DNA of 7,904 bases from Dethiothermospora halolimnae (GTDB lineage: Bacteria > Bacillota > Clostridia > Tissierellales > VENL01), in contig NZ_JBAKFX010000093.1 of NCBI RefSeq assembly GCF_037577855.1, forward strand, positions 1-7,904, in the 5' to 3' direction. The position numbers were made by a program, and so were the translations under genes. The notes under the pieces are model-generated. The model did not search any database. It worked only from the letters and a program-made list of their open reading frames with translations, and was not told where the DNA came from. This document shows positions 1 through 6,130 of this stretch, piece after piece; position 1 is the first letter of the stretch; every line of letters starts with the position of its first letter.

Positions 1-33
1 AGAAAAATACTATAAAATAATAGATTAATTAAA

Positions 34-60
34 CCTTATAAAGCCCAAATGGGCTTTTTT
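34..60 (+). terminator. Rho-independent terminator of an upstream gene
   Basis: AAAGCCC (40-46) and GGGCTTT (51-57) form a 7-bp stem with a four-base AAAT loop, followed by an unbroken T-run to about 61. It ends a transcript entering from the left, so the gene at 140 needs its own promoter. Confidence 0.85.
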
Positions 61-72
61 TAATACCCTTAT

Positions 73-118
73 TTGTTATAAAATAATATAAAATAAATAA
101 AATAAAAGTATAGATAAT
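73..118 (+). promoter_or_regulatory. Possible promoter region for the basic protein gene
   Basis: Between the terminator and the gene at 140 there is only AT-rich DNA. TTGTTA (73-78) resembles a -35 box, and GATAAT (113-118) or TAAAAT (98-103) could be a -10 box, but no pair has ideal spacing. A promoter is expected here because a terminator lies just upstream. The exact boxes are uncertain. Confidence 0.3.
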
Positions 119-139
119 ATAGGAAGGGAGGATGGTGAA

Positions 140-703
140 ATGAGACCTTTAAAATACACAAAAGAAGAAAAAATTAAAGTGCTAAAAGAATATGCTAAGA
201 AATGTAAAGAAGACAATTATTTACATACAGATAAAGAATTAATGGAAACAAAAAAAGGCATGAGAATATTATATTTTATAGATAAAGTATATGAAAGTAA
301 GGAAAAATTTGCTAAAGACTATAATATGTTAGATTTGTATAAACAAAATTGGAAAAAACGAAATAACAGAAAAAAGAAAACAGATAAGGATAAGAAGAAG
401 GAGTTTATAAAAAGATACACAAAGGAAATTGGAAAAAGAAGAGTTTGTTATTATAATTTGGATAATATTAAAATTCCATCTAAATCTTTATTAAATTTAT
501 TTTCAGATGAGAATTTGGAAGTAAGAAAAATAAAGAAAGAGTTTTATAATATACTAAAAAAATGTGAAAAATTAAATAGTAGAGAAGAAAGATATGAATA
601 TATTAAAATTAAAATGGAAAAAAATAAAAGATTTAAAAATTTTCTCTATAATAATTATAAAAGAGATGTTAGTAATAGAGTTTTAGATGATTATTTTAGA
701 TAA
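140..703 (+). CDS. Very basic hypothetical protein
   Basis: I do not recognise this 187-residue protein. By my count 42 residues are lysine and 14 arginine, about 30% together, with the densest cluster at residues 71-88 (WKKRNNRKKK then DKDKKK). No membrane segment or signal peptide is visible, and the rest looks mostly helical. This suggests a cytoplasmic nucleic-acid-binding protein, which is an inference from composition only. The ATG at 140 follows GGAGG (127-131) by eight bases. An earlier ATG at 132 hits a stop after two more codons. The gene stands alone between two terminators, separate from the transfer operon. It could be a replication or partition accessory protein or a repressor, but nothing in the sequence settles this. 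Confidence 0.8.
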   Translation: MRPLKYTKEEKIKVLKEYAKKCKEDNYLHTDKELMETKKGMRILYFIDKVYESKEKFAKDYNMLDLYKQNWKKRNNRKKKTDKDKKKEFIKRYTKEIGKRRVCYYNLDNIKIPSKSLLNLFSDENLEVRKIKKEFYNILKKCEKLNSREERYEYIKIKMEKNKRFKNFLYNNYKRDVSNRVLDDYFR

Positions 704-738
704 TAGAGCCTTTATAAATTAAGGTTCTATTTTTTTAT
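702..738 (+). terminator. Rho-independent terminator after the basic protein gene
   Basis: An 11-bp stem (702-712 with 721-731, one G-U pair) with an eight-base loop is followed by a run of T to 736. It starts inside the TAA stop codon, so the basic protein gene is a one-gene transcript. Confidence 0.85.
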
Positions 739-753
739 ACCTTAAATACTTAT

Positions 754-772
754 GTATATATATTATATATAC
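754..772. repeat. Perfect 19-base inverted repeat
   Basis: GTATATATA (754-762), a single central T, and TATATATAC (764-772) form an exact inverted repeat, just downstream of the terminator and upstream of a TATAAT at 788-793. This placement suits an operator or a plasmid-protein binding site. Alternating TA also arises by chance in such AT-rich DNA, so function is only an inference. Confidence 0.4.
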
Positions 773-787
773 CGTACTAGATTTAAT

Positions 788-1070
788 TATAATAAGGATT
801 TTATCAGATTTTTTAACTAAAAATGATTAGTGAAGTATATATTTTTTATGAAAATATAAAACCCTTAAGAGTTAGGAACTTAAGGGGGTAATTAATTCAT
901 ATATATAAAGTAATTACTTTTAGATATAAATAGTTTAAATAGCATATTAAAATAATCTGGATAAAGTTCCTACTGAAACTAAATACTTTAATGTGGTTTC
1001 GAATGTAAGAAATATTTAAATAATATTAAGAAGAAGCAGTAGACTTTCATAAAAAAAGTCTACTTTTTTA
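788..1070 (+). ncRNA. Candidate small RNA with hairpins and possible pseudoknot
   Basis: This stretch has no credible reading frame but has a start-like TATAAT (788-793) and ends at a clear terminator (1038-1070), so something is probably transcribed. It contains an AT hairpin (838-845 with 851-858), a hairpin CCCTTAAG (862-869) with CTTAAGGG (879-886), and a 14-base palindrome (907-920). The loop and inner side of the second hairpin (873-880, TAGGAACT) are exactly complementary to 965-972 (AGTTCCTA), as in a pseudoknot or kissing contact. GAAAC (975-979) can also pair with GTTTC (996-1000). An RNA of about 250-270 bases is inferred. No -35 box is convincing and I do not recognise a family. 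Confidence 0.4.
1038..1070 (+). terminator. Rho-independent terminator before the large RNA region
   Basis: AGTAGACTTT (1038-1047) pairs perfectly with AAAGTCTACT (1055-1064), with a seven-base loop, followed by TTTTT. It has no gene immediately upstream, which implies that the 740-1035 stretch is itself transcribed. It also insulates the structured region downstream. Confidence 0.85.
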
Positions 1071-1080
1071 TTATTTTAGT

Positions 1081-1107
1081 TATAATTTACGTCTAAATTC
1101 TTATAAT
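1081..1107 (+). promoter_or_regulatory. Probable -10 box for the structured RNA and transfer operon
   Basis: An exact TATAAT sits at 1102-1107 and another at 1081-1086. A start about seven bases after 1107 would fall near 1114, just before the first helix strand of the structured RNA (1126). I see no good -35 box at 17-base spacing. The placement between a terminator and an operon makes a promoter here likely even so. Confidence 0.45.
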
Positions 1108-1114
1108 ATAAAAA

Positions 1115-1500
1115 CGTTAAAAGCGGTGAAGTTTGATTTCGTGCTTGAAAGGGACACCTCTCTCCCTTAAACACTGTTTTAATAGCTAGACATATAACAC
1201 TGTTTTAATAGCAAGACAGCCCACGGGACATACACGCACCTTATTCCCAATAACCCTATCTAAATACCCAAGGAGAATTGGTAATAAAGTGCTACCATTC
1301 CAGCCCCCTTTACAAATAAAAAGCAATTTGAAAAGGGAACTGAAATGGACGTATGTCTATCCGTTTGTGAGCTTAACGTAAAAATTTCGCCAAGGCGACC
1401 GATGCAAAGCCTCTAATTTTTCCTACTCACAAACCCCGTGGCCTGTCTAGCTATCGGGGGAGAGGTAGTGATTATTCAAGCTACTTCAAACTTCACTCAA
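1115..1500 (+). ncRNA. Large structured RNA (or folded DNA site) upstream of transfer operon
   Basis: The stretch is about 42% G+C by hand count over 1141-1500 and has no coding potential. Nested long-range helices are visible: 1126-1136 with 1486-1496 (11 bp), 1143-1149 with 1475-1481 (7 bp), 1156-1166 with 1456-1466 (11 bp, one G-U), 1182-1192 with 1444-1454 (11 bp) and 1221-1227 with 1435-1441 (7 bp). Inside is a plausible three-way junction: 1228-1233 with 1351-1356, a hairpin 1295-1311 with 1332-1348 (14 pairs with interruptions), and 1364-1371 with 1426-1433 leading to 1380-1386 with 1415-1421. The length, long closing stem and multi-branch interior recall the large ornate bacterial RNAs. 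I cannot match it to a named family, and group II intron domain V, tmRNA and RNase P signatures are not seen. No terminator separates it from the gene at 1574, so it may be a long 5' leader. An oriT or single-strand origin folding in DNA is the main alternative. Confidence 0.7.
1171..1218 (+). repeat. Near-identical tandem repeat (2 copies) inside the structured RNA
   Basis: Two 22-base copies, 1171-1192 and 1197-1218, both begin ACACTGTTTTAATAGC and differ at one base (T1187 versus A1213), with four bases between. The 3' part of each copy can pair with 1444-1454, copy 1 perfectly and copy 2 with one mismatch. The two copies are therefore alternative strands for the same helix. Confidence 0.85.
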
Positions 1501-1573
1501 AAGATTTAAAAAACCAAGAAGCAAAACCCAAAAATAAAACTAACTCAAAATTAATTCCAAGGAGGTGAAGCCT

Positions 1574-2173
1574 ATGGCAAAAGGAAGAAAAAAATCTACA
1601 CAGCTAACCTTTATGACTAAGGATCGAAGATTGTTCCAAGCTTTAGCAAAAACAGGTAGAGCTACAGCAGAACAAACAAGTAAATATTACAATACCAAAG
1701 AGAAAAGATTAAGAAGACTTATAAAGGAAGGTTATCTAAAGAAAGAGCCAATAATGGTAGATGGTAAAAAAGGTACTTATTGTTATAGATTAACAGACCA
1801 AGGCAAAAAGTGGGTAAAAGAAAATTTAGCTACAGTAGATTGTCTCTACAAGCCTACAACTAAAGGAACTCCGCATGATGTTAAATTATTTGAAAAATAT
1901 TCTAAGTTAAATGAATATGAACAAGACATTGCTTTAACGGAAAATGATGTGGTTAAGAGATGGGGAAAGTTAAAAGGTACAAGTCCCCCAGATCTAGTAG
2001 TACCGAAATTCACCACTACATCTGAAAAAACAGGTATAACTAGAACAATGGAAATGAAAGTAATAGAAATAACCACTAAAACTTATACAACTAAAGATAT
2101 AGAAGCAAAACAAGCATATGTAAAAGAACTTATAGGAAAGGAGGTAAGTGTAGACTATGACAAAGCCAATTAA
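1574..2173 (+). CDS. Replication-relaxation-like winged-helix protein
   Basis: This 199-residue protein resembles the replication-relaxation family of Gram-positive plasmids and conjugative elements, thought to act on plasmid DNA. Residues 15-85 look like a winged helix: helices around 17-51 and a strand and wing ending in YRLTDQGKKW (71-80). A conserved-looking HDVKLFEKYSKL follows at 101-112. The C-terminal half carries PDLVV (139-143), then EMK (160-162) and a helix at 174-188. The spacing of D140, E160 and K162 recalls a PD-(D/E)xK nuclease fold, but activity is not shown. I chose ATG 1574, eight bases after GGAGG (1561-1565). The in-frame GTG at 1565 overlaps the ribosome-binding site. 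It is the first gene of the operon and overlaps the next by 17 bases, suggesting coupled translation. The family call is from memory of sequence patterns. Confidence 0.65.
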   Translation: MAKGRKKSTQLTFMTKDRRLFQALAKTGRATAEQTSKYYNTKEKRLRRLIKEGYLKKEPIMVDGKKGTYCYRLTDQGKKWVKENLATVDCLYKPTTKGTPHDVKLFEKYSKLNEYEQDIALTENDVVKRWGKLKGTSPPDLVVPKFTTTSEKTGITRTMEMKVIEITTKTYTTKDIEAKQAYVKELIGKEVSVDYDKAN

Positions 2174-3083
2174 AATTAAAAAAACACCAAAATTTGATGA
2201 TATAGATAAAGAAGTATTAGAAAAATATATAGACAAAGAAAACAAGACCATAACATTAACCCTAGATAAAATAAGCCCAATTCAAGATCTTTATATTAAG
2301 CTTTTCTACTATAAGTATATAAAGTATATATACCATATTGGTAGGGGTAGAGTGTTTTATCAACAACTAAGTGATTATATGGAAAAGGTACATGGAGAAG
2401 CTCCAAGAAGAACAAGAGAGATGGTAAAAGAGATGGAAAAATATAAGCTTATAAATAAAGAAATGTACTGGAATAAATCTATTATCGAATTAACAAGAGC
2501 TTCTCAATTAGCCTGTGGAAAGAAAATAAGTTTAAGAAGAGATATTGGAAGTCTTACTAGGAGTACATTTATTATAGAGCATTATAACAAATTCTACCCA
2601 CAAAAGAGAAAGCCATTTATTTCTCTAGTAAAAGAAAATAAATTTCTACTAGGAGAAGATTGTTTAGAAGAATTTAAAAATCATAATATCTTCTTAGAAA
2701 AAGTAAGTAGGAATAACAGAGATGAATATATGCTTACATTTGCCTTATTTGATGTAAATAGCAATATAGACCCTAACAAAATAGTAGAAAAAATAGAACT
2801 TATTAACTCAAATATAAATAAAGAGAATGTATTTTTTAGTCTAAATATTTGTTCCTATGATATAGAAAATTATGAGTTTATAAGTCTTAAATGGCTTAAA
2901 GAATATAACACTCCATATTTAAGCAAACAGACTAAAGAAGATTTAAAAGATACTATTAAAAAAATAAATGAAGTAGAAATTAAAAGAGAAGAAAAATATA
3001 TAAATTGTTCTAGTTTTAAGTTTATAAAATTTACTAATTTAAATATAAAAAAGTTTTTTAGCCACAGCAGATCAAAATACTAA
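2157..3083 (+). CDS. Hypothetical protein with probable winged-helix domain
   Basis: I do not recognise this 308-residue protein as a named family. Residues about 66-120 have a winged-helix look: a helix (FYQQLSDYMEKVHG), an arginine-rich recognition-type helix (PRRTREMVKEMEKYKLI) and a short strand-turn (IIELTRAS). It may therefore bind DNA like its upstream neighbour, perhaps as a distant relative or partner, which is an inference. The remaining 190 residues are mixed helix and strand, lysine-rich, with a basic C-terminus and no membrane segment. The ATG at 2157 lies twelve bases after AAGGAGG (2138-2144), a slightly long gap, and inside the end of the preceding gene, so translation is probably coupled. 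Candidate roles are relaxosome accessory or replication protein. Confidence 0.7.
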   Translation: MTKPIKIKKTPKFDDIDKEVLEKYIDKENKTITLTLDKISPIQDLYIKLFYYKYIKYIYHIGRGRVFYQQLSDYMEKVHGEAPRRTREMVKEMEKYKLINKEMYWNKSIIELTRASQLACGKKISLRRDIGSLTRSTFIIEHYNKFYPQKRKPFISLVKENKFLLGEDCLEEFKNHNIFLEKVSRNNRDEYMLTFALFDVNSNIDPNKIVEKIELINSNINKENVFFSLNICSYDIENYEFISLKWLKEYNTPYLSKQTKEDLKDTIKKINEVEIKREEKYINCSSFKFIKFTNLNIKKFFSHSRSKY

Positions 3084-3106
3084 AAATGAAAGGAGGATAA
3101 TTTTAT

Positions 3107-3316
3107 ATGAAAGTATTAATAATTATGCTTGTTATATGCACAATAGCCACATATTTTATAAGAAAAAATGCTTATAGCAAATTGTATAATCTTTTAGTTT
3201 TATATCTTCCCCTAGAAGAAATGAAAAAAATAAATAAGAAAGCTAGAAGGTTTGATTTAGGCTTTTATTTATCGTTAATCATTACAATTATTTCGGTTTT
3301 AATATATATATTATAA
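3107..3316 (+). CDS. Small two-helix membrane protein
   Basis: The 69-residue product has a hydrophobic helix at residues 2-18, a short lysine- and arginine-rich stretch (39-48, with KKINKKARR) and a second hydrophobic helix at 52-69 running to the last residue. Positive charges between the helices suggest a hairpin with both ends outside and a cytoplasmic loop. AAGGAGG precedes the ATG by ten bases. It sits 23 bases after the previous stop and two genes before the coupling ATPase. Small membrane proteins are common in conjugation operons, but I cannot name this one. Confidence 0.7.
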   Translation: MKVLIIMLVICTIATYFIRKNAYSKLYNLLVLYLPLEEMKKINKKARRFDLGFYLSLIITIISVLIYIL

Positions 3317-3328
3317 CTATTAATTTTT

Positions 3329-3354
3329 AAGGAGGTGAAATGGTTTATGATTAA
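3329..3354 (+). promoter_or_regulatory. Unusual initiation region with two overlapping ATGs
   Basis: AAGGAGGTGA (3329-3338) is an extended match to the 16S rRNA 3' end. ATG 3340 opens a four-codon frame (MVYD, stop at 3352-3354), and the real start ATG 3347 lies inside it in another frame. Exactly the same 22 bases recur at 6722-6743 before the last gene. Confidence 0.6.
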
Positions 3355-3850
3355 TCAATTTATACAAGAAAAAGAAATAGAAGTAGATAAAAGAATATTA
3401 TGGGATATTAAAAGGATATTTAAAAATATAGATTTAGAGAATATAAATATAAAAAATAGAGTTGAGACTTTTAATAAGATTGGTGATAAATATGAGCAAA
3501 TCCAAGAGCATACAGATTTATTAACTAGAAAGGGTAAAGAAGATACATTATATCACAAAGAATTGAATCTATTAAAAGAATTTATAAACTACTTAATAGA
3601 TTTATATGAGTATCCGTATAGTCTAGATGAGATTTTGAAGAAGAAAGACAATAAAACTGTTTATAAAGTAGATGGACAAGCTTTTATAGATGATGAGATA
3701 GAAGGCTTTGAAGAAGTGCAAAAAACTCCAGAAGAAGAAATGGAACAGCCAGAGCAAATTGAAAAAATTCCAACAGAAGATATAAAAGAAGATGTAATAA
3801 ACAAAGAAGAAATAGAAAATGAAGATATATCTATAAGTGAAGATTTTTAG
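3347..3850 (+). CDS. Hypothetical protein with long acidic tail
   Basis: The first 100 residues of this 167-residue protein are charged and mostly helical, with no membrane segment. Residues 115-167 form a low-complexity acidic tail: 23 of 53 residues are Asp or Glu against four Lys. Such tails are usually flexible and may bind basic proteins or imitate DNA, but no function can be assigned. I chose ATG 3347 because the alternative GTG 3335 lies within the ribosome-binding site and ATG 3340 is out of frame and stops after four codons. The gene lies 35 bases upstream of the VirD4-type ATPase gene, so a link to that ATPase or its substrate is plausible from position only. Confidence 0.7.
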   Translation: MINQFIQEKEIEVDKRILWDIKRIFKNIDLENINIKNRVETFNKIGDKYEQIQEHTDLLTRKGKEDTLYHKELNLLKEFINYLIDLYEYPYSLDEILKKKDNKTVYKVDGQAFIDDEIEGFEEVQKTPEEEMEQPEQIEKIPTEDIKEDVINKEEIENEDISISEDF

Positions 3851-3885
3851 ACTAAATAAATTAAAGGAAAGGAGGATAGAGGAAA

Positions 3886-5796
3886 ATGAATATTAAAGAG
3901 TTTATAAAAGATATAGAGAGAGAAGTTAATTGGATTTTATGGTTATTTACTATTATACAAAGTTTGCTTTTAGCAGGGCTCTTTCTTAACAGAAAGAGTC
4001 TAATTTTGTTTTTGGGATTTTCAATTTTAAGTATTGTGCTGAACATAATTTTAAAGAACAAAAGAAGATTAATTATAACAATAGTAATTACTATTATATA
4101 TATACCTGTATATATAAACAGTTTAATTCAGCTAAATATTTTTCTAAAGATAATGATTTATATAATGCTACTTGTATTAGGATTTAGTTATATAAGAGTA
4201 AAAGAAATAAAGTTAGAAAGCATTAAAAATATAGTAAAAGTATTACTGGAACTTGAATTTAAGAGTAAGAATAAAAAAGAAAATAAAGGCGATTTACAGG
4301 TTGGAATTAACCAAAGCAATAAGAAACCTGTTAATATTCCTTTTAAAGATAGATTTGTTCACAGCCTAGTTTTAGGACCTACTGGAAGTGGTAAAACCAG
4401 TCAATCTTTAATTCCTTGGCTTAACCAAGACATTAAAAATAAAGATTTTGGAATTACAGTTATAGAGCCAAAAGGTGATTTAGCAGAAAAAATATATGCT
4501 ATGGCACAACATTATGGAAGGAAAGCTATATATTTTAATCCAATTTTAGAAGCCTGTCCTACTTTTAATCCATTATACGGGCCAGAGGATGATGTTATAG
4601 AAGATATAACTACAACATTTAAAATGTTAAATCCAGATTCTCCTCAGTTCTTCCAAGATATGAATGAACAACTATTAAGAAATGCCTTAAAAATACTTAA
4701 AAGATTAAAGGGCAATAATGCTACTTTAATTGATTTGAATAATCTACTTCGAGATAATGGAGGAGCAGGGAAACGTATAATAAATAAATTTGAAGAGTAT
4801 AACAAAAATAGAGTTAATAACAAAGCTCTTGAAAATGAAAATGAAGAAATTATTAATTATTTTAGACAAGATTACTATAATGAGAAAAGTAAAACCCAAG
4901 AGCATACTTCTGGCATAAGATCGCAAGTTGATAAATTAGTTTCTAATAAGTATTTGAGAAAAGTTTTAAATCCTGTAAATGGACAAAGTGATATTAGATT
5001 TGATGAACATTTAAATAGATTGCATGAAGATGGTAAAGGAGAACAATTAGTTATATGTATTGCTACAGCTCAAGGAAAATTAAGAGATTTAGGTTCTTTT
5101 CTAGGTTATTTTTTAATACTATCTTATCAATCAGCAGTTCTTAGAAGAGAGGGCTTAGAAGATACCCGTATGCCACATACATTAGTTTTAGATGAATCAC
5201 AGAAGTATGCTAATAAAGGAATGTTAGATCTATTAACCCAAGGTAGAAGTTATCGTGTAGCCACTGTATTAGCAACACAATCTTTAAGCCTGCTTGAAGA
5301 GGAAGCTGGAAAAGGATTTTTAGAAAGTGTTAAAACTAACTGTAGAAATGTATTTGTATATCCAGGAATTTCAAGCACTGATGCTAAATATTACAGCGAT
5401 GAATTTGGCGAAATTATTAAAAGAAGAGTGAGTAAAGGAGTATCCAAGCAAAGATTTGACATTTTACAACAGAATAAACCTAATGCTCCAACGGATAGTA
5501 AAACCATAATGGAAGAAGAAAAAGCTAGATTTTCACCATCAGATATTATGTATGGGGAGTTTGGAGAAATAACTATTAAGTATATAAAGAACAATACATT
5601 ACAAGAGCCAATAGTAGTAAATATAGAGTTTATTCCTCGGGAGCTAAATAAAAAATTAGACAAGATGGTAATAGAGAATAACAAATTAATGGAAAAAGGA
5701 ATTAATCCTTACAAATATAGAACTAAAAAAGGAAAGCTTAAAAAGCCAATAAATAAAATACTAGAAGATAATCTTAAATTAGATGATGTGATTTAA
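3886..5796 (+). CDS. VirD4-type type IV coupling protein (conjugation ATPase)
   Basis: The 636-residue product is a membrane-anchored ATPase of the VirD4/TraG family, which brings the relaxase-DNA complex to the conjugation channel. Walker A is GPTGSGKT (164-171), EPKGDL (194-199) follows as usual in VirD4 proteins, and Walker B is LVLDE (433-437) in HTLVLDES. The later block TQGRSYRVATVLATQS (451-466), with glutamine 465, matches the family's sensor-like motif. The N-terminus has four hydrophobic stretches (about 16-34, 37-56, 61-80 and 82-102), more than the two usual in VirD4. The C-terminus (585-636) is lysine-rich with no long extension. GGAGG (3871-3875) precedes the ATG by ten bases. 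It is the last gene of its operon and ends directly at a terminator. All key ATPase motifs are intact, so it is probably functional. Confidence 0.93.
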   Translation: MNIKEFIKDIEREVNWILWLFTIIQSLLLAGLFLNRKSLILFLGFSILSIVLNIILKNKRRLIITIVITIIYIPVYINSLIQLNIFLKIMIYIMLLVLGFSYIRVKEIKLESIKNIVKVLLELEFKSKNKKENKGDLQVGINQSNKKPVNIPFKDRFVHSLVLGPTGSGKTSQSLIPWLNQDIKNKDFGITVIEPKGDLAEKIYAMAQHYGRKAIYFNPILEACPTFNPLYGPEDDVIEDITTTFKMLNPDSPQFFQDMNEQLLRNALKILKRLKGNNATLIDLNNLLRDNGGAGKRIINKFEEYNKNRVNNKALENENEEIINYFRQDYYNEKSKTQEHTSGIRSQVDKLVSNKYLRKVLNPVNGQSDIRFDEHLNRLHEDGKGEQLVICIATAQGKLRDLGSFLGYFLILSYQSAVLRREGLEDTRMPHTLVLDESQKYANKGMLDLLTQGRSYRVATVLATQSLSLLEEEAGKGFLESVKTNCRNVFVYPGISSTDAKYYSDEFGEIIKRRVSKGVSKQRFDILQQNKPNAPTDSKTIMEEEKARFSPSDIMYGEFGEITIKYIKNNTLQEPIVVNIEFIPRELNKKLDKMVIENNKLMEKGINPYKYRTKKGKLKKPINKILEDNLKLDDVI

Positions 5797-5822
5797 AAAG
5801 TCCTAGCAATAGGACTTTTTTT
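5795..5822 (+). terminator. Rho-independent terminator after the coupling protein gene
   Basis: AAAAAGTCCTA (5795-5805) pairs perfectly with TAGGACTTTTT (5810-5820) around a four-base GCAA loop and is followed by more T. It overlaps the stop codon of the ATPase gene, so the genes from 5930 on need another promoter or read-through. Confidence 0.9.
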
Positions 5823-5848
5823 AATACATAATAAAACAAATTTCATAT

Positions 5849-5880
5849 TATAATTTTCTTTAAAATATCTAAAATATAAT
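5849..5880 (+). promoter_or_regulatory. Probable promoter region of the second operon
   Basis: Two exact TATAAT boxes, 5849-5854 and 5875-5880, lie in the 133-base gap between the terminator and the gene at 5930. No clear -35 box is visible for either. A promoter is expected here because of the strong terminator just upstream. Confidence 0.4.
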
Positions 5881-5929
5881 ATATTACAAATAAAAATAAA
5901 ATTAGAAAAATGAAAGGAGAGTAGATTTT

Positions 5930-6130
5930 ATGATTAAAACAGAAAAGATTGGACTTTATGAGTTTATAAGAGCTGTTTTAGAAGAGGAAGTAAAAGAAAG
6001 ATACGGTACATACACAGAAAATTTAAAGTTTGAGTATATAAGAAAAACTGGAAGAAATCTAGGAGTTATAAAAAGTGAGATAAGCGAAGGTAAAGCATTT
6101 ATTTTCCAAGGAGGTGAAAATCTTGAATAA
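5930..6130 (+). CDS. Small hypothetical protein, first gene of second operon
   Basis: The product is a soluble-looking 66-residue protein with no recognised domain. Residues 9-23 look like an acidic amphipathic helix (YEFIRAVLEEEVKER), and the rest is short strands and turns ending FQGGENLE. AAAGGAGAG (5913-5921) precedes the ATG by about nine bases. The last codons carry the ribosome-binding site of the next gene, which starts inside this one, so the two are probably translated together. The function is unknown. Confidence 0.65.
   Translation: MIKTEKIGLYEFIRAVLEEEVKERYGTYTENLKFEYIRKTGRNLGVIKSEISEGKAFIFQGGENLE

Noticed and set aside
823..891. 22-codon frame from ATG 823
   Set aside because: There is no Shine-Dalgarno sequence upstream and it crosses the hairpins of the candidate small RNA.
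1171..1218. The two similar repeats containing GTTTTAATAG as a CRISPR remnant
   Set aside because: There are only two copies with four bases between them, too short for a spacer, no cas genes are present, and each copy fits as a helix strand in the structured region.
1346..1404. Short frame starting ATG 1346 inside the structured region
   Set aside because: It has no ribosome-binding site, is about 20 codons long and lies across predicted helices.
1115..1500. Group I or group II intron, tmRNA or RNase P RNA
   Set aside because: I see no group II domain V hairpin, no intron-encoded reverse transcriptase or endonuclease, no CCA-type tRNA-like ends and no RNase P core motifs. The flanks do not look like a split gene.
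1846..2251. Minus-strand frames opposite the first two operon genes
   Set aside because: They lie wholly under well-supported + strand genes, have no ribosome-binding sites, and encode low-complexity hydrophobic residues typical of the reverse strand of lysine- and isoleucine-rich genes.
3976..4001. Hairpin CTCTTTC with GAAAGAG followed by T-rich sequence as an internal terminator
   Set aside because: It lies within the membrane-segment codons of the ATPase gene, the following T-run is interrupted, and a terminator there would silence an intact gene.
4744..5684. Minus-strand frames opposite the coupling ATPase
   Set aside because: The + strand carries intact ATPase motifs across these positions. 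The reverse frames have no start context and no recognisable product.
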